This document shows, in pieces, positions 20,442 through 31,191 of a stretch of DNA of 64,000 bases. The notes beneath the pieces were generated by a model. The model ran no database searches, was not told the origin of the DNA, and saw only the letters and a program-made list of their open reading frames with translations. Numbering within the stretch: the first letter of the stretch is position 1; each line of letters starts with the position of its first letter. This DNA is from Cordylochernes scorpioides (taxonomy: Eukaryota; Arthropoda; Arachnida; Pseudoscorpiones; Chernetidae): contig CP092879.1 in assembly GCA_030710605.1 (NCBI GenBank), forward strand, positions 24,811,605 through 24,875,604. Reading direction: 5' to 3'. Position numbers and translations under genes: made by a program.

Positions 20442-22467
20442 GGTAGGCAACACCCCTATGGCGTCAAGAATTGACTTTGAACTCTTATCTAATCCTACCT
20501 ACCCCTTTAACAATGTATCTAAACATGTACCAAATGAATGCAAGCACGGGCTAGACCAAAACCTGTCCCAAAGGACTCGCACAGCACCCAAAGCTTTCAC
20601 ACATGGAAACCCTTGCCTGCATTCATTGCCCAAACCCCAAATATTTACATGCCACCATTCTAATCTCACACCACACAACTTTTCACTCAACCCAATTGCC
20701 AATACTTTATGCCCACCACATATAAAGCCACTACGGCTTCAACCTACAATTCCAATAATGCTCAAACAAGTGTCCGTACACCGACACAGCTCACCCACTT
20801 ACCACACAAAATCCACACATGACCATACTTCGCAACGCCATAAACACGCAAATGTACCTCACAACATACACGCACCCATACGTCACCACGCGACAAACAC
20901 GCACAACCCGCACAACAAACGCAACACGCACGCCAAAAGACAACAACAACAAACAAGCGCATGCACAACCGTTAAGAATAATACCATCATTCCGTCTACA
21001 CAAAACATAGAAAAAATTCACGCCACCAAACAACCACACAATCGAAAAACATTACGATCTTTCCTAAAAGCTGTGAACGTCTTTAAAGCGTTCATTCCGG
21101 ACCACGCCCGCTTGCGGACACCACTTGTCAACCTTCTAAAAAGGGATGTCGTGTGGGTCTGGGATGACGAATGCCAGAAAGCGTTCACTAACCTGAAAGA
21201 AAACCTTACCACACACCCCACATTACACCTTTACCAGGAAGGTCTGCCATGCCAGGTGTACTGTAACACCTCAACATTCAGAATTACAGGCGTTCTTAAA
21301 CAAGTCTACCCTGATGGGAAGACATACACCGTTCAACATTTCAGCCGATCTCTACGTAGTCACGAGCGAAATTATTCAGACTTGGAACTACAATGCCTAG
21401 CCATTGTGGAAAGTGTGGATAATTTCCGCACCTGTCTAAATGGCAGAAGGTTTACAATATTTTCTGACCATCCCGCATTGCAGTGGTTGAAAGAGATCAA
21501 AGCTCCGTCAGGCAGATTGTTTCGATGGAGGTTAAGATTGTCAAGATACGAATATGAGGTCCGTAGCATAAATGGAGTACAACAACATGAAACGGGCGTT
21601 GGAACTCGTATCCCATTTTGTGGCTTTCTAGATGCGCCACTCATACAGAGCCAACAGTCTTCTCCACCAGGAAAATCTCGCGTGACTATGGATCACAATA
21701 AACTGCGCACCGTCTCCCGAAAAGGAATACTTAAAACTATAGTCCCAAGTTCACTTACAACCAGACTTCTTAAATCCGTACACACTCAACACCACCACCC
21801 AAACATCTCCAAGATGACGAGACTCATCTCGTCACAATATTATTGGCAGAACATGACACAAGACATCGCAAAACAGGTAAAAACCTGCCCCACCTGCCGA
21901 TTCGCTAGAAGAATCGATGAATACAACCAACCTTCACGTAAAAATACCGACACAGGCACCAAAGCAAAACAAAATTCGTACATAAAGCACAACGTACACA
22001 CAACACAAACAATGCCAAAATTACCACATTCACATCAGAGAAACGATCACACATCTCAACCTAAACCAATTACCGCCGACATATCTCTAATAAAACCATT
22101 GACGATCAAACAGGAGAACGGCGAACCTACCAATCATTCAAATTCTACAATTCATAAGGTTCAAGCAAATATTTCAGAGTCCCCAGTTACAAAAATGTGG
22201 ACGAACATGGGGCAATATCCTATCTTTCATCTGATTTTTATCCTTTGTTTATTAGTTCTACCGTACAACTGTATCCCAATTTTAGTCATTAATTACCTGT
22301 TTATCTATGCCATGCCCGCTCAGAAAATCTTCGAACTACAAGAGGTAGTTTTTAATCTAGGACAAGCAGTTTTTAATTTTGGACAAGCATTTATAAAACT
22401 TCTCCTAATTTTAGGAACCATCCTCGCAGAAAATCTAAATAAACTCCGAAGAGATAGCAGTAACTGA
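20215..22467 (+). CDS. Chimeric, pol-derived frame lacking protease, RT palm and IN core
   Basis: A single 750-codon frame. The first ~80 codons shadow gag, so an ATG at 20458 is a plausible start. Residues ~110-275 are low complexity (His, Thr, Asn, Pro, Gln) from C/A-rich, G-poor DNA. Next comes the RT connection and RNase H region (VWDDECQKAFTNLK, HFSRSLRSHERNYSDLE, FTIFSDHPALQWL), but the first RNase H Asp is Asn (YCNTSTF). Next is an integrase H2C2 zinc-binding segment ending KTCPTC. No DDE catalytic core follows. A polar Asn/His-rich stretch leads to a hydrophobic segment (FHLIFILCLLVLPYN) and an amphipathic tail. Catalytically dead by inspection. Its long openness despite this is unusual. 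Confidence 0.6.
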   Translation: MYRQRDPEKINYPQCRVRTTAHPDAQVHGMHLFRRPTASSAARDTGTANADIEQSRAPSQPTQAKTSQPSSPFETKVGNTPMASRIDFELLSNPTYPFNNVSKHVPNECKHGLDQNLSQRTRTAPKAFTHGNPCLHSLPKPQIFTCHHSNLTPHNFSLNPIANTLCPPHIKPLRLQPTIPIMLKQVSVHRHSSPTYHTKSTHDHTSQRHKHANVPHNIHAPIRHHATNTHNPHNKRNTHAKRQQQQTSACTTVKNNTIIPSTQNIEKIHATKQPHNRKTLRSFLKAVNVFKAFIPDHARLRTPLVNLLKRDVVWVWDDECQKAFTNLKENLTTHPTLHLYQEGLPCQVYCNTSTFRITGVLKQVYPDGKTYTVQHFSRSLRSHERNYSDLELQCLAIVESVDNFRTCLNGRRFTIFSDHPALQWLKEIKAPSGRLFRWRLRLSRYEYEVRSINGVQQHETGVGTRIPFCGFLDAPLIQSQQSSPPGKSRVTMDHNKLRTVSRKGILKTIVPSSLTTRLLKSVHTQHHHPNISKMTRLISSQYYWQNMTQDIAKQVKTCPTCRFARRIDEYNQPSRKNTDTGTKAKQNSYIKHNVHTTQTMPKLPHSHQRNDHTSQPKPITADISLIKPLTIKQENGEPTNHSNSTIHKVQANISESPVTKMWTNMGQYPIFHLIFILCLLVLPYNCIPILVINYLFIYAMPAQKIFELQEVVFNLGQAVFNFGQAFIKLLLILGTILAENLNKLRRDSSN

Positions 22468-24231
22468 AAAGATGACCAAACAATGTCGGAGAAACCACGC
22501 TCCAAAAACAAGCCCCGAGCCACACCCCAAAATAAATAGACGGCAGGAAACGAGAATTTGAGACACCACGACGGAAGTGTAGTCCGCAGCGGATAAATTC
22601 GGCCTCTGTAAACAAAGCGAAGCGCCCTCGTCCGATCTCCAATTTCATTCCCTCTCTTTTGCCCGACACACCCCACTTCCGTATCTCTAATTACAATGAG
22701 AAGATCCCCTATTGAGGTCAACTGGGAACCTCACTATGCCACCGGTTTTGATTCCAGTTCGAGTCTACATATCGATTTTTACCACCCAATTACACATCCA
22801 CGAAACAACACCTAGAACTAGCTCACACATCTCTTACACAACCGACTTCTAACATTTTTTCACAACACACACACAAAGACAAAAAATTACACATAAAGAT
22901 TATATAGATTTCCATGTCTCCTGTACACACAGCATAAACGCACTTGAGGGCTAGAATCACGTTTTTCACCTAAGTGTCGCTACAGACGAGACAAAAATTT
23001 TATAGGGCATAATTGAGCAAGTAAAACATTTATAGGACAAAATGGAGCAACCAATACATGTAGATCAGGGCATGTAGATACCATAGGGTTCAAACCAACA
23101 CACCTTATTTTTCATATCAATCATTTCCATTATTTTCTCTCAATTAAAATTTAAATATTTAATCAATTTATCAATTTATTCAACTTATTATCAATTTTAA
23201 TCATTAACTATCATTTTATTTACCAATTAGTTTATATTATCATTTTCACTTATCAATTATCATTCTATTTACCACTTGACTTATATTGCCACAACTCAAT
23301 TATCAACGAAAACCCACTGGTTTTCGATTAAACTAAAAACATTAAATCACCCTTTGTTGTTGAAACCTTTTTATTTTTCTTTTTTTTTTTTTCAAACGCT
23401 CAACTTTGATTTCGTTCAACTCTTATTTTTATTTTTATTTTGATTTCTCAAAAGACCTTATGAAATTTCCTCGAATTCCTTTCCAAAATTCAAGCAAAAA
23501 AGTAATTAGGCATTTTTCCTTTTTTTTTTCTTCACCATTCAACCAAGCACTCAACTTTGATTTCGCTCAAAAAACTTTTATTTTATTTTTATTTTTGATT
23601 TCTCAAAAGACCTAATAGAATTCCTTCGATTTCATTCCCAATTTCGAGCTAGAATATGGTTAGGCATTTTTCTTTTTTTTTTTTTCTCACCATTCAACCA
23701 AACACATTCAATTTTGATTTCATTCAACTACTCTTATTTTATTTTGTTTTGATTTCAAAGCGCCTTATGAAATTTCCTCGATTTCTTTTCTCAAAAGTCG
23801 AGCAAAAAAGTAACTAAGCAGTTGTCTTTGTCATCATGCAACAAAATATTTTTCTTTTTCAACCAAACACATTCAATTTTGATTCCATTCAACTATTTTT
23901 ATATTATTTTTATTTGATTTCAAAAGCCTTAATAGAACTCCCTCGATATCATTTCTTATCTCGAGTAGAATTCGTTTAGGCGCATTTTCTTTTTGCCCAC
24001 TATGTACCATAACATTCATTGATTTCTTACAATTAAAAAATTTTTTGATTTCTATTAATTATACTCAACCTATATCATCAACCCCATTCTATCTTACTTT
24101 TATGTCACCAGCAATGCTTGTATATAGCCCTTCAATACCCACAACTAATTTTCCCACAAAATTATTTTTCATTTTACAGAATTCTCTCAGGCTAACCCCT
24201 TCTTGAATTCTTCACATGTAGGGGGCGCATC
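22468..24231 (+). other. 3' non-coding interior of gypsy-like element
   Basis: No gene. From 22850 the plus strand is T/A/C-rich and poor in G, with loosely repeated ~120-bp blocks (TTTGATTTC..TCAACT, CTCAAAAGACCT) at 23400-23960. A short purine-rich GTAGGGGGCGCA precedes the 3' LTR, as expected for a polypurine tract. Confidence 0.6.
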
Positions 24232-25102
24232 TGTCATAATTTGTATATAATTAAATGCAACCCCGACCCACTATGTATGTACCATGTATGATTTTCGAAG
24301 ACTTAATAAAAAACAAGGTAACTGGAGGGAAGCAAGTAGCATTAAGATATAGGAAGTAGATCTAAGGCTGGCACGACTATTCTGGGCACCCCTGTGTCAA
24401 TATTGCAGGGGCAGAGACCGGACGTCTCTAGTGACCGCAGAAGTTATTTTAGCCAAGATACACTCAATACTTCCTGACAAAACAGGACGTCTCTAATGAC
24501 CAGAAGTTATAAATGTTAAAGCTAGCATTCAATACTTCCTGACAAAACAGGATGTATTTTGATAGCCGCGGAAGTAAATAAAGTCAAATAAACACGAGAC
24601 TTCCTGACCCACGCCGGGCGTAACTAATATCAAAGGAAACCGCGGGCCAATCAAAAGACAGTACCTTAAGTAGGTCAACCAATAGGGAAAGATCATGTGA
24701 CATCTCTCAACCAATCAGAGAGAAACTGAGGCTTGGTGTTAAATCGGAAAACAAGAATGAGTAGTTACGCTTGAGCTCTGATAGGAACAACACCTACAGG
24801 GTTCACTGGCTCTCACCGAGTTCGGACAGTGCTCCTTCGCTTCCAACAAGGTAACATCTACTCTAGAGATATCTCTCTCCGCTCATTTCATCATCGCCAT
24901 GTGATCAACTAATTAATAAGTCAAATCGCTCAACTCTTCTCAAGCTTTCTTCCCTCCAATCCAGTTGCCTTTTATTTTCAAAACAATCACGTGTCCTGAT
25001 TATTCCTAACTGTGTGCTTCACTTACCACTCAACGACTGCGCTTCAACCAATCCTCACCATTCAAATCGAACAACAAGAAATTCCGCAACGATATTGCCA
25101 CA
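24232..25102 (+). repeat. 3' LTR of gypsy-like element
   Basis: 871 bp, equal in length to and apparently identical with the 5' LTR. TATA follows. Confidence 0.85.
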
Positions 25103-25276
25103 TATATACATTTGAAACTGTCTATAGCGCCCCCTCTAAATAGCGCCTTCTTCTCTATAGCGCCCAATTTTAAATAAGTAGTACGATTTACATTAAATTT
25201 GATCTGTCTATAGATAGTACACACATACAGCTTCATCAAAACCACCGGTCTTTTACAGAATAACCATATATATATA

Positions 25277-25497
25277 AGCATAGGGCGCCTCTCCCCTCAA
25301 AATAAACGTCAAAACTTGACGCCATCTATTGACCGTCGCCGCAACTAGCGGCATCGGGTTGTTGTGGCTTTGTCACCGACCCGAGGCCGCTAGTTGCGGC
25401 GACGGTCAATAGATGGCGTCAAGTTTTGACGTTTATTTTGACGGGAGAGGCGCCCTATGCTTCTATGGATTAATTTCCTCCCGGCAAATTTCCCATA
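25277..25497. mobile_element. Palindromic element, hammerhead family 2, ribozyme-less copy
   Basis: Near-perfect arms of ~85 bp (25277-25361 and 25381-25465; shared AATAAACGTCAAAACTTGAC and GACCGTCGCCGCAACTAGCG). The short centre TTGTTGTGGCTTTGTCACC is the edge of the segment that, in the 26.2-26.8 kb copy, leads to the hammerhead. The right side continues to CCTCCCGGCAAATTTCCC, so the palindrome is asymmetric, and TA runs flank both ends. Confidence 0.7.
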
Positions 25498-25499
25498 TA

Positions 25500-25797
25500 T
25501 ATAGATGCAATATAATTCCCACACTACTTGTAAATAGTCAACACATTTTTATTTTAATATCCATATATTTCAATATCTATAATCAAAAAGTAAATAGCCA
25601 ATGCTTGTATATAATATTTTGACCAACGACCCGAGGGGTAAGAGGGAGAAGAGGAGAACAAATGAGTTGGAAAATAAACAAAGAGAAAATGGCTGAGTTT
25701 CTTTTTGTCGCGTTTATTATTTCTTATATACAAATTTAGAGTTTTAAATTTATAATTATTCAAAGACTTACCTTAATACGACATATATATATATATA
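25500..25797. other. AT-rich non-coding DNA
   Basis: Nothing recognised. Ends in a TA run. Confidence 0.45.
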
Positions 25798-26146
25798 TGT
25801 CATAATGTATGCTCTTCCAGGAATAATAAAGTAAACCTACAGTCAATCAGAGAGAGGCGTAGATAAAAGGTAGCTAAAGTACGGCCATTTTGGGCCACTG
25901 GCCACATTCCGGAGGGGGGCCTTTTCTTGGAACCCTCAGAACTATTTTTGGACAGTTGGGGGGTGGTGTGGGACACGAACGGTCGTTCAGCGGTGACAGC
26001 CCTTCGCGCTACCTCTCTCTCGCTGGTTGCCTGGAATTCCTCTTCCAAACTTGTGGTTTCCTTATTTCTCTCTCTCCACATTATTATCATATTGCCACAT
26101 TGAAAGTCGACAGGATCATATCACAGAAGAGTCGACAGGATCATAT
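25798..26146 (+). mobile_element. Short LTR-like element (solo LTR or TRIM), copy 1
   Basis: Starts TGTCATAATGTATGC after a TA run, has AATAAA early, and ends in two iterations of a ~25-bp unit with AGTCGACAGGATCATAT before another TA run. Shares start, AATAAA and end motifs with 26779-27555 and more loosely with the gypsy LTR. No coding capacity; the open frames on both strands are unremarkable. Confidence 0.6.
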
Positions 26147-26287
26147 CTCATATATATATGGAAGCGATGGTCGCCTCTCCCATCAAAATAAACGTCAGAA
26201 TCTGACGCCATCTATTGACCGTCGCCGCAACTAGCGGCATCGGGTCGGTGACAAAGCCACAACACCAACTTTGGCAAACTGATAAGC

Positions 26288-26342
26288 GTCCACCTAGAGA
26301 CCATGGTTTCGGGCTAATGGCCCTCGTCAGTCTAGGGCGGAC
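26288..26342 (-). ncRNA. Hammerhead ribozyme, family 2, minus copy
   Basis: Minus strand: stem I GTCC and CCTAGA with TCTAGG and GGAC across an asymmetric GC/A internal loop; CTGACGA (26330-26324); stem II GGGC/GCCC with loop CATTA; GAAA (26310-26307); stem III ACC-AT-GGT; H17 is C (plus position 26299). Predicted cleavage between 26299 and 26298. Every core position fits. Confidence 0.8.
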
Positions 26343-26595
26343 TTTATTCCATGAGATCCACACGGGATCTCATGGAATCCTCACAATCTACCAAAGAGGT
26401 GTTTTGCTGGCTATGTGGCTGGGCCAAATCTTTTGGCAAAACATAGATGGAAAATTTGCCGGGAGGAAATTGATCCATGGAAGCAATGGTCGCCTCTCCC
26501 GTCAAAAGATTTGGCCCAGCCACATTGCCAGCAAAACACCTCTTTGGTAGATTGTGAGGATTCCATTAGATCCCGTGTGGATCTCATGGAATAAA

Positions 26596-26650
26596 GTCCG
26601 CCCTAGACTGACGAGGGCCATTAGCCCGAAATCATGGTCTCTAGGTGGAC
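26596..26650 (+). ncRNA. Hammerhead ribozyme, family 2, plus copy
   Basis: Stem I GTCC (26596-26599) and CCTAGA (26602-26607) with TCTAGG (26640-26645) and GGAC (26647-26650); CTGACGA 26608-26614; stem II GGGC/GCCC with loop CATTA; GAAA 26628-26631; stem III ATC-AT-GGT with one U-G pair; H17 is C26639. Predicted cleavage after 26639. Compared with the minus copy, the change C to T in stem III keeps pairing. Confidence 0.8.
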
Positions 26651-26778
26651 GCTTATCAGTTTGCCAAAGTTGGTGTTGTGGCTTTGTCACAGATTTTGAC
26701 GTTTATTTTGACGGGAGAGGCGACCATTGCTTCCATGGATTAATTTCCTCCCGGAACATTTTCCATCTATATATATAT

Positions 26779-27555
26779 ATGTCATAATATATACTCATCC
26801 TGGAATAATAAAACAAACCTACAGTCTACCAGAGAGAGATGGGCAGCTAAAGGGTGTCACTTTAGACATCAGGACATTCCAAGGGGTCCTGGGGTCCGTC
26901 ACTTAACACCTCGGGACCTTGGAGACAGTGCGGTGCGGGTCCGTCGCTCTCCATCTCTCTCTGGTTGCGTGGGTTCTTTCTCTTCCAATTTGTGGTGTGA
27001 TTATTCCTCTTTACCCACATTATTATTATATTGTTATCACAGTCGACAGGATCATAACACAGAAAAGTCGACAGGATCTTATATCAGAAGAGTCGACAGG
27101 ATCATATCACAGCTCACACAATTTCCAACCTCAACCTCATTTCTCGTACTCTACACCTATAGCATAGAAAGCCCATGCCAAGTTTCCCCTTGCCATGTCC
27201 GCCTGAAAAATATCTTAAAGTGTAGAGTTCCCCAGTCTTAATAACCTTCATAATTTCATCATGTGTATGTGACTCCCCTTCTCGTTGTTCACACTCCTCC
27301 ATAGCATTTCCCTTATAATACATTAGATGTTATTGTATATAGCCTTATATAACTTTGATATTAAAAAGAATTCCCTTAAATATCAAACTCTCCGGTGTTG
27401 TAAAATTGCTTGTAAATAATATTTACTTGTGTACTAAACAATATTTTATTTACATAAAACTATGTCACCATAACCTTAATTAATTTCCGACAGGATCATA
27501 TCACAGAAGAGTCGACAGGATCTTATCACAGAAGAGTCAACAGGATCATATCACA
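26779..27555 (+). mobile_element. Short LTR-like element (TRIM-like), copy 2
   Basis: Starts TGTCATAATATATACTC in a TA run and ends TCATATCACA before TATATAT. The LTR-like part runs to about 27040. Then come three AGTCGACAGGAT-bearing ~25-bp units (27040-27110), a ~370-bp unique stretch, and three more units (27486-27555). The layout could be two LTR ends around a minute interior. Non-coding. Confidence 0.6.
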
Positions 27556-28759
27556 TATATATCAAATATTATTATTTATTTCATCAGAAGAGATATCGCA
27601 GCAGCTTTCTAATATAACTTTACTATATACTATATATAACTTTCAAATTTTAATATAAATTGAAAACCCAATGGTGTAGATAGATAATTTTATCAATTAT
27701 TTCACAGTCGATCACCCTCTCTGTGATTAAATCATGCAGAAGATTTATTTAATCATTGAAATCTTTCTATATACAAAGTAGGGAAATAGAAGTTAATAAT
27801 GAGAATAACATTACATGCAAATTTATCTATACTTACATAATCCAAATAATAAATGGATAGGAATTTCTCGAAGTAATATACTATAAGAGCTTTTAAAAAT
27901 ATACTAAACCAATTTCTATGCAAATAATGACAAGCAGACAATAATGAAATTCACTCAGGAAATAATTTCTAGGTGTTAACTGAAACACAGATTTTGTTTC
28001 CTCACTTCATTTAATTTTCTTATAACTTGATATTCCCAAGTGGATAGAAGAGAATTTGATATTAAATGATGAAAATATAGAAAAATTCTCTCGAATTGTG
28101 TGGAATTTTCAATTATTTAAGTTATTTTATACGTCTATTTGCGTGCAAAATAATTCAAATGCCATTTCTTAATTGAATCAATTGATAAGAAATACAAGTA
28201 TTGAGTAAATTAAATTAGAATAGGAATAATATTTTGTAGAATAATCAATTTGAAGGGCGAATTTATATTAAAGGAAAACTTTCTTAGTAAAATACATATT
28301 TACGATAATGCATTAGATTATTAAAATACATTTATAATAAGCGATTACATTTTGTTATCATTATATAAGGAAAATTGTTTTATATAGACCCTTTGAGACC
28401 TTAAATAAATTTAAGTTGAAATTGAAAGAGAATTTTGTGTTGATAGGGTAAAATAGGCAATTTGGGGGTTATAAAAGCATCCATCAAGATAAAAAGGTTA
28501 TATCTGCCAAAATAAAGAGAGAGGGTTTGCATATCAATTCTAAAATATCAAACACGAATGAAATATTTGAGAGTAGAAATTTAATTTAAGATGATCTTTA
28601 AATATTCCAGTGGTTTTAGAGGTTATATTCGTGATTGAAAATTTCTTGAAATATTTTATTTATTCCCAGTCTCTCAATGTTAGAGTTTGGGTTATAGTTT
28701 AGGGGGGAGGCACTTCTGAATATAATTCGGAAGAATAAAGTGAATAAATTCATATTTAT
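27556..28759. other. AT-rich non-coding DNA
   Basis: No gene, RNA or repeat recognised. Confidence 0.5.
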
Positions 28760-30480
28760 AGAAACCATCAATTTATCACATCAATATCGTTTATTTTAAA
28801 TATAGGTGCATTTTACATAGCCTATACTCCTTACCTTAACTTAGACTCTGTAGAGAGAATATTATATTTAATGATTATACTATAATATATGATTAATTCA
28901 AGAAGTAAACACGAACTTCACTTAAAGCCATTCACATCACATTAATATCGTTAAATTTCCAATATAGGTGCATTTTTATAGCATACACTCCCGAATGTAA
29001 CTTAGGCTCTTTGTAGAGAATACTATAATTGATGGTTATACTATGATATACTCTATAATACTATAATATATGATTAATTCAAGAGGTAAACACGAACTTC
29101 ACTTAAAGCTATTCACATCACATTAATATCGTTAAATTTCCAATATAGGTGCATTTTAATAGCATACACTCCCGAATGTAACTTAGGCTCTTTGTAGAGA
29201 ATACTATAAATGATGGTTGTACTATGATATACTACAATACTATAATATATGATTAATTCAAGAAGTAAACACGAACTTCACTTAAAGCCATTCACATCAC
29301 ATTAATATCGTTAAATTTCCAATATAGGTGCATTTTTATAGCATACACTCCCGAATGTAACTTAGGCTCTTTGTAGAGAATACTATAATTGATGGTTATA
29401 CTATGATATATACTCTATAATACTATAATATATGATTAATTCAAGAAGTAAACACAAACTTTACTTAAAGCCATTCACATCACATCAATGTCGTTATATT
29501 TTCAATATAGGTGCATTGTTTATAGCCCACACTCCCGAATGTAATTTAGGCTCTTTGTAGAGAATACTATAATTGATGGTTATACTATGATATACTACAA
29601 TACTATAATATATTATTAATTCAAGAGGTAAACACGAACTTCACTTAAAGCCATTCACATCACATCAATGTCGTTATATTTTCAATATAGGTGCATTGTT
29701 TATAGCCCACACTCCCGAATATAACTTAGGCTCTTTGTAGAGAGAATGCTATAATATATTATATATACTCTATACTATAATATATGATTATTTCAAGAAG
29801 TAAACACGAATTTCACTTAAAGCCTTTCACATCACATCAATATAGTTATATTTTCAATATAGGTGCATTCATAATAGCCTACACTCCCGAATGTAACTTA
29901 GGCTCTTTTAGAGAATACTATAATTATTTTATGATTATACTATAATATATTATTATTTCAAGAAGTAAACACGAACTTAAAGCCTTTCACATCTCACACA
30001 TCAATATAGTTATATTTTCAATATAGGTGCATTCTTAATAGCCCACACTCCCGAATGTAACTTATGCTCTTGTAGAGAATACTACAATTAATGATTATAC
30101 AATAATATATGATTATTTCAAGCATTAAACACGAACTTCACTTAAAGCCTTTCACTCCACATCAATAACGTTATAATTTTCAATATATGAGCATTTTTCT
30201 TGGCCCATACTCCCGAATGTAACTTAGACTCTATGTAGAGAATACTTTATTCAATGATTAACCTAGAATATATGATTAATTCAAGAAGTAAACACGAAAT
30301 TCACTAAAGCCTTCCATATAACATCAATATCGTTATATTTTCAATATATGTGCATTTCTTTATATCCTAAACTCCCGAATGTAACTTAAGTTATTTGTAG
30401 AGAATACTATAATTGATGAATATACTATAATATATGATCATTTCAAGAGGTAAACACGAACATCAATTAAAACCTAACAC
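28760..30480 (+). repeat. Satellite-like tandem array, ~10 units of 162-182 bp
   Basis: Repeating landmarks are AAGTAAACACGAACTTCACT, ATAGGTGCATT, CACTCCCGAATGTAACTTA and GGCTCTTTGTAGAGAATACT. Spacing is ~180-182 bp in the first half and ~162-173 bp later. Inner units are nearly identical and the outer ones diverged. No open frame runs across the units. Confidence 0.9.
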
Positions 30481-30860
30481 CTTTTAAATGGCGGCAGTGG
30501 GTCATGTTTTAAGAAATGTTATATCGTAATATCAAATAGACTCTTTGATTCTATCTTTCTCTTTTTCTCTCTACAGAGCCTAGAGTTTCAATATATTTTT
30601 GTAATAATATAATTTTTTCAGAATGATTATATTTTATATAAGGCAATATATTTTTCATATTCTTCCCTTCTGTGAATGTAACTTGTACTCTTCAAATGTA
30701 AAGATCGTGAGAAGATAGATTGTTTATAATAATCTTAAATTTTATATTTCAAAGTATTTTATATTTTGCAAACATTAAGAAAAAATAAGGATATGAAATA
30801 TTAAGAGCACCAATTATACGTAGTTTAATCATAAATCAAGCAGGTTGATAAAACCTTATT
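30481..30860. other. AT-rich non-coding DNA
   Basis: Nothing recognised beyond decayed satellite sequence at the left edge. Confidence 0.45.
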
Positions 30861-31191
30861 GTAGAACGACATTTGAAAATTATCCTGCATGTGTTTCTTT
30901 TGAACGAAAAATCGAAATTTATTTTAAGGAGAAATAACCATTATTTCTAACCTTAGGTATGAAGTATGAATGGATGAATTGTGAAGGGAAATGATAAACG
31001 GAAAAATAAAAAAAGTGTCCAGGGATGGGAATGGGATTTATTTATTTTTCCGTTTATCATTACCCTTCACAATTCATCCTTCAATACTTCTTCCGTAAGG
31101 TTAGAAATAATAGTTATTTCTCCTTGAAATAAATTTCGATTTTTCGTTCAAAAGAAACACATGCGGGGTAATTTTCAATTGTCGTTCTACA
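30861..31191. repeat. Long palindrome (foldback element)
   Basis: Arms of ~155 bp from GTAGAACGACA to its inverse TCGTTCTAC at 31183-31191, with central GTGTCCAGGGATGGGAATGG. Shared arm words include AAAAATCGAAATTTATTT, AGAAATAACCATTATTT and AATTGTGAAGG. No terminal duplication or ribozyme core recognised. Confidence 0.75.

Larger units (their letters stand above)
18694..25102 (+). mobile_element. Ty3/gypsy-like LTR retrotransposon, internally deleted
   Basis: Two 871-bp LTRs (TGTCATAA...GCCACA) with TATA on both outer sides, inserted in a TA run. I saw no difference between the LTRs on reading, so insertion is very recent. The interior has a gag with a zinc-finger motif and one long pol-derived frame, but no protease, RT finger/palm or integrase catalytic core. 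It must have been mobilised by proteins from another copy. Confidence 0.85.
26157..26768. mobile_element. Palindromic hammerhead element, family 2 (inverted dimer)
   Basis: Two units in inverted orientation, each with a full hammerhead (26288-26342 -, 26596-26650 +). Landmarks in unit order: GGCCCAGCCACATTGCCAGC, GTGAGGATTCCAT, ribozyme, TTGCCAAAGTTGGTGTTGTG, TTTGACGTTTATTTTGACGG, GGATTAATTTCCTCCCGG. A third partial end lies in the centre (26440-26505). TA runs flank the insertion. Unit size of roughly 300 bp, non-coding. Confidence 0.75.

Noticed and set aside
28760-30480. Regularly spaced repeats that could suggest a CRISPR array
   Set aside because: The whole ~180-bp unit repeats, with no unique spacers between short repeats, and the context is eukaryotic. 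It is a satellite.
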